Positions 14,603 to 22,487 of a stretch of 64,000 bases of DNA are shown here, piece after piece. How positions within the stretch are numbered: position 1 is the stretch's first letter; every line of letters starts with the position of its first letter. The translations under genes and the position numbers were made by a program. Under the pieces are notes generated by a model, which saw only the letters and a program-made list of their open reading frames with translations, had not been told where the DNA came from and searched no databases. Source of the DNA: Clostridia bacterium (GTDB lineage: Bacteria > Bacillota > Clostridia > Christensenellales > Borkfalkiaceae); assembly GCA_017457225.1 (NCBI GenBank), contig JAFTHW010000010.1, forward strand, positions 1 through 64,000, read 5' to 3'.

Positions 14603-17281
14603 TTATTCCTCCAACAAGAATTCGCCAAAGCCGAGAGACATATCGCCGGTCGTATCGAAACGGATTGCCTCCGCATCCCCGTTAACCGCCATCAAAAGCG
14701 CCGTCAAAGGAATCTGCAATTCGTTCCAGCCTTCCGTCAATTCAAGGGTCACAAGCTCGTTGTAAAGGTTATTTTTCTTCGCTTTGCCGCGAATGATCAT
14801 TTCGGTTGCCTCGCCGTAATTATACACTTTTACAGTGATATAATTGTAAGGAGCTGTTACAGACAAATCCGACAAATTGAACTTCACGGAAGGAACGCCG
14901 CTACTGTTCTTCGCGTCCACTTTCAAAAGATCTACGCCGTCTTTCTTCTCGGTCGTCACCGTCACTTTCGTCGAAGACGTGTTGCCGCTGATCTTACCGT
15001 TGAGTTGAGCAGTCTTGAGCGTCTTCGCTTCGACACCCAAATCCAACGCCATCGAATAGGTTTTTCCGTCTTTCGTCGTCTCTACCGCAACTGCCGTGTT
15101 GTCGCCCTTGAGTGTCAATTTTTCTTCGTAAACGATTACGCCGTCGTTCGTCGTACCGCCCGAAAGCGTCTTGCCGTTGAACTTAACCGCCTGCCCTTCG
15201 GGAGCGGAAATCCTTACGGTAACGTCGTTTGCGTTCTTGTCAATGCTTTCCACAATTACACCTGCGTGGGAAGCGAGTTCCAAAGCCCCTGCGAGTTTCT
15301 TACGGTTTTCGTGCAACGCGCCTACGGGATCGCCGTTATAATCGATGCGCACGTCTCCCGCATAGTAAATACCCTGCGACATATATTTAAAGACGCTGTC
15401 GAAATCCGCTTCGCTTGCGCCGCGCTCTTTATAAAACTCTTCAAGTTCGTAGAACAGATCGTAATCTTCGTTACAATCGCCAATCGCCTTCAAACGGATG
15501 GAAGCTACGGGACCGTCTACGCCGTAAGGTCTACCGGGATAGGTCAACCAACCTTCGCCGTTCATACCGGGATAACGGATGGGTTCCTGATAGAAATCCT
15601 GTACCTGATACACGTAGTTTTCGTTCTTATCTTTTACGTCGATGTAGCTGTAGAAAGTACTCGACCAGAACAAATATCCGTCGAAGCCGTATTCATACAA
15701 CATCCAACCCATCGCTCTTGCGGAAACCGCTTGGTCTTCCATATGATACGTAGGATAAGGAGCGGAGGGGTTGATCGTCGTATACGTCCAGAACTCGCCG
15801 CCGAATTCTTCGATATAATCGGTGTACTCCTTTCTAGCCGCTTCCGACGTAAACTTATCGATCAGAGGAATGGGCGTAACGGTCGGCGTTTCATACCCTT
15901 TCATTTCACAATAACTGTTCAGGCTTACCAAGCTCGTACACGTTAACATATGCGTGATATTGAGAATACTGTCCGCAACCTCCGCTTTCAAAGCGTTGAA
16001 ATCTTCCTGACTCATACTCGAAGGTTTCTTAAACGCGTACGACTTACCGCTCACCGTTTTGGATTTTCCGCTCGTAACCCATTGCGCCAATTCATCGCAA
16101 ACTTCTTTCATTGCAGTAAACGAGTTATAAACTTTCGCCGCGCCGTTTTCCTGACGTTCGTACTCGTCACACCAATTCATATAAGTATAGCCTTTTTCGA
16201 GAAGGTCCATATTCTCGTCCAAGCAAAGCATCGCAATTTCCATCACCCATTGCGAGAACTGCGTTTTATTGAGCGTTACCGAAGTCTCTTCGTTGACTGC
16301 ATCGTTGCTCTGCGTCGTAGGGATTCTGATCAACGCAACGCGAGGATCTTTTGCCGCCGCCACGTAGTCTTCGAGGTAGATGGGATAGTTCATATTATAA
16401 TCCCCGAGAATATCCTTTACGTTACCGCCAAGGCCGATTCTGTGATCGAGGAAGAAATCGTTGTACTTTTGCGCCATCTCGACCGTACCGTCCAATTCAC
16501 CGTACTGATACTCCTCGTGTTTTGCTTGGAACGATACTTTCAAATGCGTCGTCTCGCTGAGCGTATAATCGTAAACAACAATTTCTACAGGCACGTTGTA
16601 TTTTTTACCCGCGAACGTTACTTCAAACGTACCCGTGTATGTACCCGCCGGCTGATTTTCGCTCGGTTGCACTTCAAAATAAATGGGCTGATTGCTGCCT
16701 TTCGTCACTTTATTTTCGCCGTAAGCAACGATATTTTCATAAGGCACCAACGCGTCGGTATAATCGCCCGCACCGGTGGGAACACCTTTGTCCCAAATCT
16801 CCGTGAGCGTAATGAACTTCGCGTGATAAACTCCGATGTCTTCTTTTTTCAAAACGTCGCCGCTCGCCGTCTTGAGATCGCTCGTTTTCACGGTATATTC
16901 GCCGTCCTCGCCCGCGGAAATCACGATCTGTCCGCCTTCCATATCGTTGCGGAACGCAGCGATCTTCATCGTGTCAGAGTCGTAACGGCTAGAATAATTA
17001 TATTCACGCAGGAATTTCTCCGAGCCGTAAGCCGCCCAAACCGCCGTTTCGAGCTTTTCTTCTTCCACCGATTCGCTACTCGAATCCTCGCCGCCTTCCC
17101 ATTCCCATTGAAAGTCGCTGCTACTATCGACGTTGCTAACGTTGCTACTTTCTTCAGCTTTGGAAGACTCCGACGAAGAAGACGTAGCGCCGCCGAAGAG
17201 CTGACAACCCGTGCCGAGCGCCGTTACGCTCGCCATAAAGCAAGCAAACACCGACGTCAACCATTTTTTCGTCTTTTTCAT
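14603..17281 (-). CDS. DUF4091/GH123-like surface lipoprotein (copy 2)
   Basis: About 892 residues: lipobox GTGC near residue 26, Ser/Glu-rich linker to about 75, then the same domain order as copy 1. The shared motif NWCDEYERQENGAAKV holds the Asp-Glu pair expected for a GH123-like active site. The two large proteins align along their whole length with many substitutions, so the duplication is old or the copies have diverged in specificity. The ATG at 17279-17281 follows AAAGGAG. A substrate-assisted hexosaminidase acting on host or dietary glycans is plausible but unproven. Confidence 0.75.
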   Translation of the reverse strand: MKKTKKWLTSVFACFMASVTALGTGCQLFGGATSSSSESSKAEESSNVSNVDSSSDFQWEWEGGEDSSSESVEEEKLETAVWAAYGSEKFLREYNYSSRYDSDTMKIAAFRNDMEGGQIVISAGEDGEYTVKTSDLKTASGDVLKKEDIGVYHAKFITLTEIWDKGVPTGAGDYTDALVPYENIVAYGENKVTKGSNQPIYFEVQPSENQPAGTYTGTFEVTFAGKKYNVPVEIVVYDYTLSETTHLKVSFQAKHEEYQYGELDGTVEMAQKYNDFFLDHRIGLGGNVKDILGDYNMNYPIYLEDYVAAAKDPRVALIRIPTTQSNDAVNEETSVTLNKTQFSQWVMEIAMLCLDENMDLLEKGYTYMNWCDEYERQENGAAKVYNSFTAMKEVCDELAQWVTSGKSKTVSGKSYAFKKPSSMSQEDFNALKAEVADSILNITHMLTCTSLVSLNSYCEMKGYETPTVTPIPLIDKFTSEAARKEYTDYIEEFGGEFWTYTTINPSAPYPTYHMEDQAVSARAMGWMLYEYGFDGYLFWSSTFYSYIDVKDKNENYVYQVQDFYQEPIRYPGMNGEGWLTYPGRPYGVDGPVASIRLKAIGDCNEDYDLFYELEEFYKERGASEADFDSVFKYMSQGIYYAGDVRIDYNGDPVGALHENRKKLAGALELASHAGVIVESIDKNANDVTVRISAPEGQAVKFNGKTLSGGTTNDGVIVYEEKLTLKGDNTAVAVETTKDGKTYSMALDLGVEAKTLKTAQLNGKISGNTSSTKVTVTTEKKDGVDLLKVDAKNSSGVPSVKFNLSDLSVTAPYNYITVKVYNYGEATEMIIRGKAKKNNLYNELVTLELTEGWNELQIPLTALLMAVNGDAEAIRFDTTGDMSLGFGEFLLEE

Positions 17282-17560
17282 AATGTTCTCCTTTACCATT
17301 TATTTCTTCTTCAATTTTATCATAACCGCCGCTCAAAAAGCAATAAAAATTTTTCTTTTTGAAAAGAAAAAAATTATTTTACCATTTTCGTGGATTTTTT
17401 CGCAACAGTTTCTCAAAAACGCAGTAAAAAATCCATACTCCGCGTATGATAACTATATTATAACATCAACCAAAAAACTTGTATAGTCATTTTTTTATCC
17501 TTTTTTAGAAAATTTTTATCTTTTTTTGCTTTTTGGACGTTTTTTCTATTTTTAACCAAA
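17282..17560. other. AT-rich upstream region of the DUF4091 block
   Basis: No gene seen. On the minus strand a likely promoter is TATACA-17-TATAAT (around 17455-17485), and a TAAAAT box lies nearer the gene (around 17320). The rest is A/T runs typical of a long regulatory leader for the copy 2 operon. Confidence 0.4.
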
Positions 17561-17567
17561 TAAAAAT

Positions 17568-17704
17568 CCCCCTCCGCTTTCTCCTGTGGGAGAAGGGGGA
17601 CCGCTTGCGGTGGATGAGGAGTTTCGTTCCGCCGCTGTCATTCTGAGCCTGTCGAACTTTGAGGGCAAAGCCCTAAAAGCGCGAGGCGTAGCCCAGCGGC
17701 GGAA
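17568..17704. repeat. MITE-like intergenic repeat element
   Basis: Two nested structures without coding content: a GC-rich hairpin of CCCCCTCCG...CTCC with GGGAGAAGGGGG (17568-17600), and a larger inverted repeat TTCCGCCGCTG / CAGCGGCGGAA (17627-17637 and 17694-17704). This design, next to a mini-hairpin array and at the end of the capsid module, looks like a dispersed non-autonomous repeat. Other genome copies are expected but cannot be checked here. Confidence 0.5.
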
Positions 17705-17751
17705 TCTCTGCGGAACACTTTTTATAATTCCACCGCTTCGACACAGCCGAA

Positions 17752-17835
17752 ATATCACTTTTTGCAAAGCAAAAAATATCACTTGCCACAGGTAAATATC
17801 ACTTTGGCTTTGCCAAAATATCACTGCGTAGCAAA
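17752..17835. repeat. Mini-hairpin array with ATATCAC linkers (copy B)
   Basis: Four ATATCAC boxes at 17752, 17776, 17796 and 17818 (period 20-24 bases) are separated by short palindromes: TTTGCAAAGCAAA, TTGCCACAGGTAA, TTTGGCTTTGCCAAA and TGCGTAGCA. Same architecture as 4386-4440. Confidence 0.7.
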
Positions 17836-17877
17836 AAAATCGCCCGCCCCGCGAACGGAACGGACGAAAACTCACCT

Positions 17878-18366
17878 TTATTCCGAAGGAATATCCTCCA
17901 AAAAGTAATCGTATAAAGTTTTATAAAACTCCCCGAGATATTGTGCGGCAACCTCGTCTTCTCGGAGTACCCGCACCCTTTCGATGGGATCGGAATACGT
18001 CTCCTCGTAATAATCCCTGACAATATAATAACGCTCCTCGTAAGAAAGCGAATAATCGACGGTATACGGCGCCTGTTGCGCCTGCTGCGAATTCGACTTA
18101 GTAAAGCGCAAATAGAATAGCAACGCTTCGCGCAAATGATTGATCTCCGCTTCGTGCTCCGTCTGCAATTTCTGTTGGATCTGCGCCCAAATCTCGGACA
18201 GGAAGATCCCGTTTTCGATCAAACGGTTCTTTTCCTTTTTGAGTTTATTTTGAAGCGCAAGTTCCAATTTATTTTTCTTAGTTTGCGCAGAGCGCACTTC
18301 CATCACTTGTTCTTCGCTCAACGCCGCGAACTGCTCGTCGGCGTAATCAATAATATCAATCGTCAT
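17878..18366 (-). CDS. Last gene of the capsid module, helical protein of unknown function
   Basis: A 162-residue protein, not recognised. Residues 15-85 form a charged predicted coiled coil (VRSAQTKKNKLELALQNKLKK, then QTEHEAEINHLREALLF), and the C-terminal half is Tyr/Asp/Glu rich. The ATG at 18364-18366 is chosen because GAGGTGG lies upstream; it overlaps the end of the propeller-like gene. Its position at the 3' end of a packaging cassette suggests a virion-associated or tail-tip role, or a host factor left at the boundary. Confidence 0.6.
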   Translation of the reverse strand: MTIDIIDYADEQFAALSEEQVMEVRSAQTKKNKLELALQNKLKKEKNRLIENGIFLSEIWAQIQQKLQTEHEAEINHLREALLFYLRFTKSNSQQAQQAPYTVDYSLSYEERYYIVRDYYEETYSDPIERVRVLREDEVAAQYLGEFYKTLYDYFLEDIPSE

Positions 18367-19729
18367 TCGTTCCACCTCGCAACGTTTCTATTTCCACGGA
18401 AATCTTATCTACGTGTGAATCGCGGTGTAGAGTAACGTCCAACGAAAAAATCTTTCCATAAAGATCGAAACGGACGGTCGCTTCCCCGTCGGAAAGGTCT
18501 AGATCGAAGCTCTTTCCTCTCCCCTCGGTACGCACAGTCACCGTCACCGCGCCTCTCCCCGTTACTTTCAACGTACGCAACGTCTTTCGTCCCGATATGC
18601 CAAAATCCAGATTGCGAACGGGAAATTCATAACGGTTATCCCCCGACAAAAAACCGCCGTCCTCCACCAAAAACAACTGACCGTTCAGCATTGCAAACAC
18701 TTCGCTCGGGCCGCCGGCAAGTCCGTCGGTCGAAAGAGAAAAATATCCGTTCTCTCCATCCCCGTCGACGACGACCATTTTTTTCTCCCCTTGAGAATCG
18801 GTATAACGAAAAAAATATCTACCGCCGCCCGAAGCGTGACTACAAGGCTTGTTCAAATCCACGTCCACTTCCAAATGCTCACATACTCGGCGGATCTTTT
18901 CCCCGTCAAATGCATACAGAGCTTTTCCCGCCACGTAGAAAATAGATTCTCCGCACACCGCGATCGAATCGGCAACGATCTTTTCACCGCGATACGGCAA
19001 CCGCTTGACGGCGAACTCGGAAGCATTTCCGCTCGCGTTCAGCCGCCAAATCCCGTGTTCGCGAAAAATGTAAACACAGTCCTTAAACTCCTGCAACAAA
19101 ACAATTTTTCCATCTGAAGACGGTAATTGGATTCGCCCGCCGTCGTCTACGGAATCGGCAAAATCTTCAAAGTTCGACGGAGTACTGAACGCCAACGTAT
19201 AAGGCGGCTCCGCCAAAAACAGTCGGTTTTTGAAAAAGCAGCCCGAGGGAGAATTCTTCGTAGTTTTTCGTTTCAGCGTTCCATCTGTCCCATACTCGTA
19301 CAAGCCTTTTTCGGTCGCAAAAAAGAATCTCGTTTGATAGGTTTCATTTACCGCAGCGATAAACCGTCCGATCCCGCCAAACGATCCAATTTTCTTAAAT
19401 CCCTGCGCAGTATTGTCGTAAACGCACAACGCTCCGCACGCATCGGTATAAAAAAACAATTCGCCCGCATTCTCGTTAACCACGACCGGAACTCTGTGAA
19501 TTTCCTGCAAAGGCGTTTGGAAATCCAACACATAGACAGAACTCCCCCCTGGACGGAAATCAGCGAGTCCCACCCCCGTTTTCAATCTTCCGCCCTTTAC
19601 ATCGCTGTTTTTCGCTTGCGTAGAATAGAGCGCTGCCTTGTCTTTTGTAAAGCCGTGATGAAATGAAGAATATTCCACGACGTAGCGTTTGGATTTTGCA
19701 TTCACGGCTCTCTTTTGAAATATTTTCAT
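18356..19729 (-). CDS. Beta-propeller-like virion protein (tail tube/stabilisation-like)
   Basis: About 457 residues with repeated beta-hairpin blades: GELFFYTDACGALCVYD, TRFFFATEKGLYEYG, DCVYIFREHGIWRLN, ESIFYVAGKALYAFDG and NGQLFLVEDGGFLSGD. Podovirus tubular protein B and P22-type tail stabilisation proteins have this kind of propeller, and gene order (portal, scaffold, capsid, connector, propeller) fits. The ATG at 19727-19729 follows GGTGGG and overlaps the connector gene. No signal peptide, so it is not a surface propeller like the one at 28033. Confidence 0.6.
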   Translation of the reverse strand: MKIFQKRAVNAKSKRYVVEYSSFHHGFTKDKAALYSTQAKNSDVKGGRLKTGVGLADFRPGGSSVYVLDFQTPLQEIHRVPVVVNENAGELFFYTDACGALCVYDNTAQGFKKIGSFGGIGRFIAAVNETYQTRFFFATEKGLYEYGTDGTLKRKTTKNSPSGCFFKNRLFLAEPPYTLAFSTPSNFEDFADSVDDGGRIQLPSSDGKIVLLQEFKDCVYIFREHGIWRLNASGNASEFAVKRLPYRGEKIVADSIAVCGESIFYVAGKALYAFDGEKIRRVCEHLEVDVDLNKPCSHASGGGRYFFRYTDSQGEKKMVVVDGDGENGYFSLSTDGLAGGPSEVFAMLNGQLFLVEDGGFLSGDNRYEFPVRNLDFGISGRKTLRTLKVTGRGAVTVTVRTEGRGKSFDLDLSDGEATVRFDLYGKIFSLDVTLHRDSHVDKISVEIETLRGGTNDD

Positions 19730-20280
19730 CACACCCACCTTCTGGACTGAATCACTTTGCACGGCTTAATCCGATACGCCGCGCGAATAGCGTCCCTGTA
19801 TTTTTTATCCCAAACGTTCGCCTCCTCGAACAAACCGTTTGCAAGACAATACTCCACCGCCATTCCGTAAGAAAACAATCTCGTTGAAGCCTGCGCGGCA
19901 GCCTCCGCCTCGTTGTTAAATTCTTTATCCTCGGGAATGTACGTATAGACGATCTTCAATTTCCCCGGTTGCGCCTTGACGTATTCGGGAAAAACGGAAT
20001 ACTCCACCGACTCCCCCTTGCCGTCCGTCACGTCGACAATTCTTACGGGCGATTTCGTCAATGCGGAGAACTGCACCACGCCTGTCGAAACATACACTTC
20101 GTCTTCTCTGATCAAGGGCAAATAATCGAGCGCAAGCTCGTTCTGCACCAAATTGAAACATTGCAACAAAACATTTGCGGTGTTCTCCCCCGTCGAGTCC
20201 GTTCCGTTAAAATACTTCTGCACCTCGTCTAATACGCCCACTTTCGCCGCCGTGGCAAGGATGCATTCTTTTACTGTCAT
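19729..20280 (-). CDS. Phage head-tail connector / tubular protein A-like
   Basis: A 183-residue protein: helical start (TVKECILATAAKVGVLDEV), central beta region (REDEVYVSTGVVQFSALTKSPVRIVDV) and helical end (AQASTRLFSYGMAVEYCLANG). That pattern is that of adaptor proteins that bind below the portal in short-tailed phages. AAAGGAGG precedes the ATG. A 126-base gap with a hairpin separates it from the capsid gene, so its expression may be set apart from that of the capsid protein. Confidence 0.6.
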   Translation of the reverse strand: MTVKECILATAAKVGVLDEVQKYFNGTDSTGENTANVLLQCFNLVQNELALDYLPLIREDEVYVSTGVVQFSALTKSPVRIVDVTDGKGESVEYSVFPEYVKAQPGKLKIVYTYIPEDKEFNNEAEAAAQASTRLFSYGMAVEYCLANGLFEEANVWDKKYRDAIRAAYRIKPCKVIQSRRWV

Positions 20281-20307
20281 TCCACTACCTCCTTTCTCAC
20301 CGTCTTA

Positions 20308-20340
20308 CGGACGGAGAATTGCGATTCTCCGCCCGTGGGA
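20308..20340 (-). other. Strong hairpin between capsid and connector genes
   Basis: ACGGGCGGAGAAT / ATTCTCCGTCCGT stem with a four-base loop on the minus strand and no U tract. It probably protects the abundant capsid message or lowers downstream expression rather than terminating fully. Confidence 0.45.
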
Positions 20341-20406
20341 ATTTCCACGTCGTCGCATTCAACGCATACACGGTATCCCTATTTCTTTTAGACGGTTTTT
20401 ATTAAA

Positions 20407-21573
20407 TTAAATTTCGTTGATACCGAGCAAGACGCCCTGACCGCCGGGACGTTCGCACATAAGTTCGGCGTATTTCACGAGCGTTGCCGTATATACGGGC
20501 TTGCCGGGAATCTGCTTAAGCACCTTTCCGTCTTCGCCTTCTAACCATTGCCAATCGCAAAGCTGATGAATCTTGAAATCGTTGGTATTGAGCAAGTACA
20601 TCGTACCGGCAGGGCAGAATCGATCCGAAACGATGGGAATGCCGTTGAACGTCATACACTTATGTCCACCTTTCAGTTCCTCGGTTGTGAACATTTGTCT
20701 GTTTTGCAATTCTTCCGCAAGCGCACGACGTACGCCGCTGGAGCAAACAATGAAATTGATTTTGCTACCCGTGCACTCCTCAATGCTGTCGATCGCCGCC
20801 TGCAAATCGGATTCCGTAAGTACACCGACGTTCTTTTTCTTATACGGCGTCATGAGTTTCGTTCTCTGTGCGCCATACAGCGTATCCGTATCTGCAAAAA
20901 TCGCGCCGAGACCGGTAATTTCCTTGTCTTTCGAGCCTTTCAAATACGCGATTGCGCCCTCTACCATACTTGCAGGTATGAAATCCGACCCTTCGAAAGT
21001 AACGGAGGAACCCGTCACCGATCTATCCACGCTCAAAACGCGTCTGCCGGGATTATCGGGCACGGGGAAACCGTCCATATAGAATTCGAGCACCATACCC
21101 TCTACGATATTTTTCACCGTATCGAATTTCACGGTCGTACCGCTATAAGAAAGGACCTTACCGAGTGCGCCCGTTCCGTCCCCGAACAACATTCTGCCGA
21201 AATTGAGCGAAGCGCTTTTCACGAGCGTTTCCATCTCGTCGTTGAGCAAATTCACGAACGCGCCCTCGTTGTTGGAGGAAGCGCGGATCGCCTTATCGGA
21301 AATCTCGATCGTGCCGTAAAGATTTTTGAGCGGCACCGTGAACGTGACGTAATCGTTACCTTTGGCGGCAGGCAAATCCCCCGTTTCCGTTCCCGCGGCA
21401 ATACCGCCGTTCATTCCCACTCTCACGAGTTTTTTAACGTCTTTCCCCGCGACGTCCGAAGTCGAGCGCGAGAATTGTGCCAACAAGGGGTTGGCTTTCA
21501 TATCTAAAGCATCCGATACGGCGTCCAAATAAAAAGTTTTCAATGCGTTATCCGCAGTTTCAATAGTAACCAT
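20407..21573 (-). CDS. Phage major capsid protein (HK97-type fold)
   Basis: A 388-residue protein. An N-terminal arm (residues 1-50) with LDAVSDALDMKANPLLAQFSR is followed by the capsid core; NLYGTIEISDKAIRAS near residue 90 and NLLNDEMETLVKSASLNFGR near 110 match the spine helix of HK97-like capsids. C-terminal A-domain strands include GIPIVSDRFCPAGTMYLLN. No protease gene is seen in the cassette and there is a separate scaffold gene, so assembly probably uses a dedicated scaffold. GGGAG precedes the ATG. All reading frames of the cassette are intact. Confidence 0.85.
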   Translation of the reverse strand: MVTIETADNALKTFYLDAVSDALDMKANPLLAQFSRSTSDVAGKDVKKLVRVGMNGGIAAGTETGDLPAAKGNDYVTFTVPLKNLYGTIEISDKAIRASSNNEGAFVNLLNDEMETLVKSASLNFGRMLFGDGTGALGKVLSYSGTTVKFDTVKNIVEGMVLEFYMDGFPVPDNPGRRVLSVDRSVTGSSVTFEGSDFIPASMVEGAIAYLKGSKDKEITGLGAIFADTDTLYGAQRTKLMTPYKKKNVGVLTESDLQAAIDSIEECTGSKINFIVCSSGVRRALAEELQNRQMFTTEELKGGHKCMTFNGIPIVSDRFCPAGTMYLLNTNDFKIHQLCDWQWLEGEDGKVLKQIPGKPVYTATLVKYAELMCERPGGQGVLLGINEI

Positions 21574-21623
21574 ACAATAATTTCTCCCTTAATTTTAAAT
21601 TTTACGCTTGTGTTTGCAAGAAG

Positions 21624-22475
21624 TTAAAAGCCTTCTTGCGCTTTATTTTTGAAGAATCGAAGCGCCATACTCCCCGCATCTCCAATAGATTTCGCCCGCG
21701 CGGGAGGAGTGACAAGCGTACCCGCCCCACCCCGCATCAAAGGCGCTTCCGTTTTTCCGACCGACGCGAGATACTCTCCGACGATCTTCAGCCGCACGTC
21801 CTCGTTCTGTCTGACGAGCTCGAACAGCTCGCTCGGAGAAATCTCCTTTCTCCCTGTATCCGTAACCGAACCTCCAGCCCGTTCCAACGTATGAACGTTT
21901 TCCTCCAAGCCCCCGTTCGCCCCGTTCAAGTTCGCGCGCGTTTTTCCGTCGGATTTCTCCCCGTTTTCGATCGCTGTCTTGGCTTCTCTCTCCACGAACA
22001 AATCGTCTTGCGATTGCGCTTTTCGCAAAGCATCGCCCTCATCAACCTCCTCGCTTTGAGCGACTTCCGTTTTGGGGGAAACCGCGTCGTTTTTCCACGC
22101 TTCCTCCTCTTCCGTCGTCTCCCGTTCCGCGCCGCGTTCCACGTCGGAAAGGAATTCATCAAATTCCTTTTTCTCCGCTCTTCTTGCCGCCGCATTCTTA
22201 CGAAGCTTTTCCGCCCCCGAATGCAACGTCTCCGCGCCGCTTTTCAAGATTTCCGCCTCTTTTTCCAGCTCCTTCAAGCGTTGACTACGCCTGGTAAACT
22301 CCGCCTGTAAAGAACCGTACGCTTTTGCGAGGGCGTCCACGTCCTTGAATTTTCCGAGCACCGCCGAAGCTTCTATCTTACCTATTTCCGTCCGATTCAC
22401 CATAGCATTCTCTTGCGCCTCCGCGCCGTCTTCCGCGCTCCCATTCTTTTTGTCAACGTTCTCCTCTTTATCCAT
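21624..22475 (-). CDS. Capsid scaffold/assembly-like protein
   Basis: A 283-residue, highly charged, mostly helical protein. Residues 45-105 are a coiled coil (SLQAEFTRRSQRLKELEKEAEI), the middle is Glu/Lys-rich and disordered, and the C-terminal 60 residues (SPSELFELVRQNEDVRLKIVGE) look folded. Position between portal and major capsid genes and this composition are typical of phage scaffold proteins, which template the procapsid and leave before DNA fills it. GGAGG precedes the ATG. Sequence homology was not recognised. Confidence 0.65.
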   Translation of the reverse strand: MDKEENVDKKNGSAEDGAEAQENAMVNRTEIGKIEASAVLGKFKDVDALAKAYGSLQAEFTRRSQRLKELEKEAEILKSGAETLHSGAEKLRKNAAARRAEKKEFDEFLSDVERGAERETTEEEEAWKNDAVSPKTEVAQSEEVDEGDALRKAQSQDDLFVEREAKTAIENGEKSDGKTRANLNGANGGLEENVHTLERAGGSVTDTGRKEISPSELFELVRQNEDVRLKIVGEYLASVGKTEAPLMRGGAGTLVTPPARAKSIGDAGSMALRFFKNKAQEGF

Positions 22476-22487
22476 CTTCTTTCCTCC

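Noticed and set aside
15950..17362. Long open frame on the plus strand opposite the copy 2 DUF4091 gene, and similar long antisense frames over other genes (for example 58471-59469 opposite galE and 59551-60825 opposite the CNNM gene)
   Set aside because: No ribosome sites, no recognisable domains, odd amino-acid content; each mirrors a well-supported gene and is explained by codon bias.
17455..17485. GACTATACAA seen upstream of the DUF4091 block and again near 41770 as a shared operator
   Set aside because: The match is short, in AT-rich sequence, and the second site is not upstream of a gene in the matching direction.
17752..17835. CRISPR-like array
   Set aside because: The repeated unit is only seven bases, spacers are 13-17 base palindromes, and no cas genes are near.
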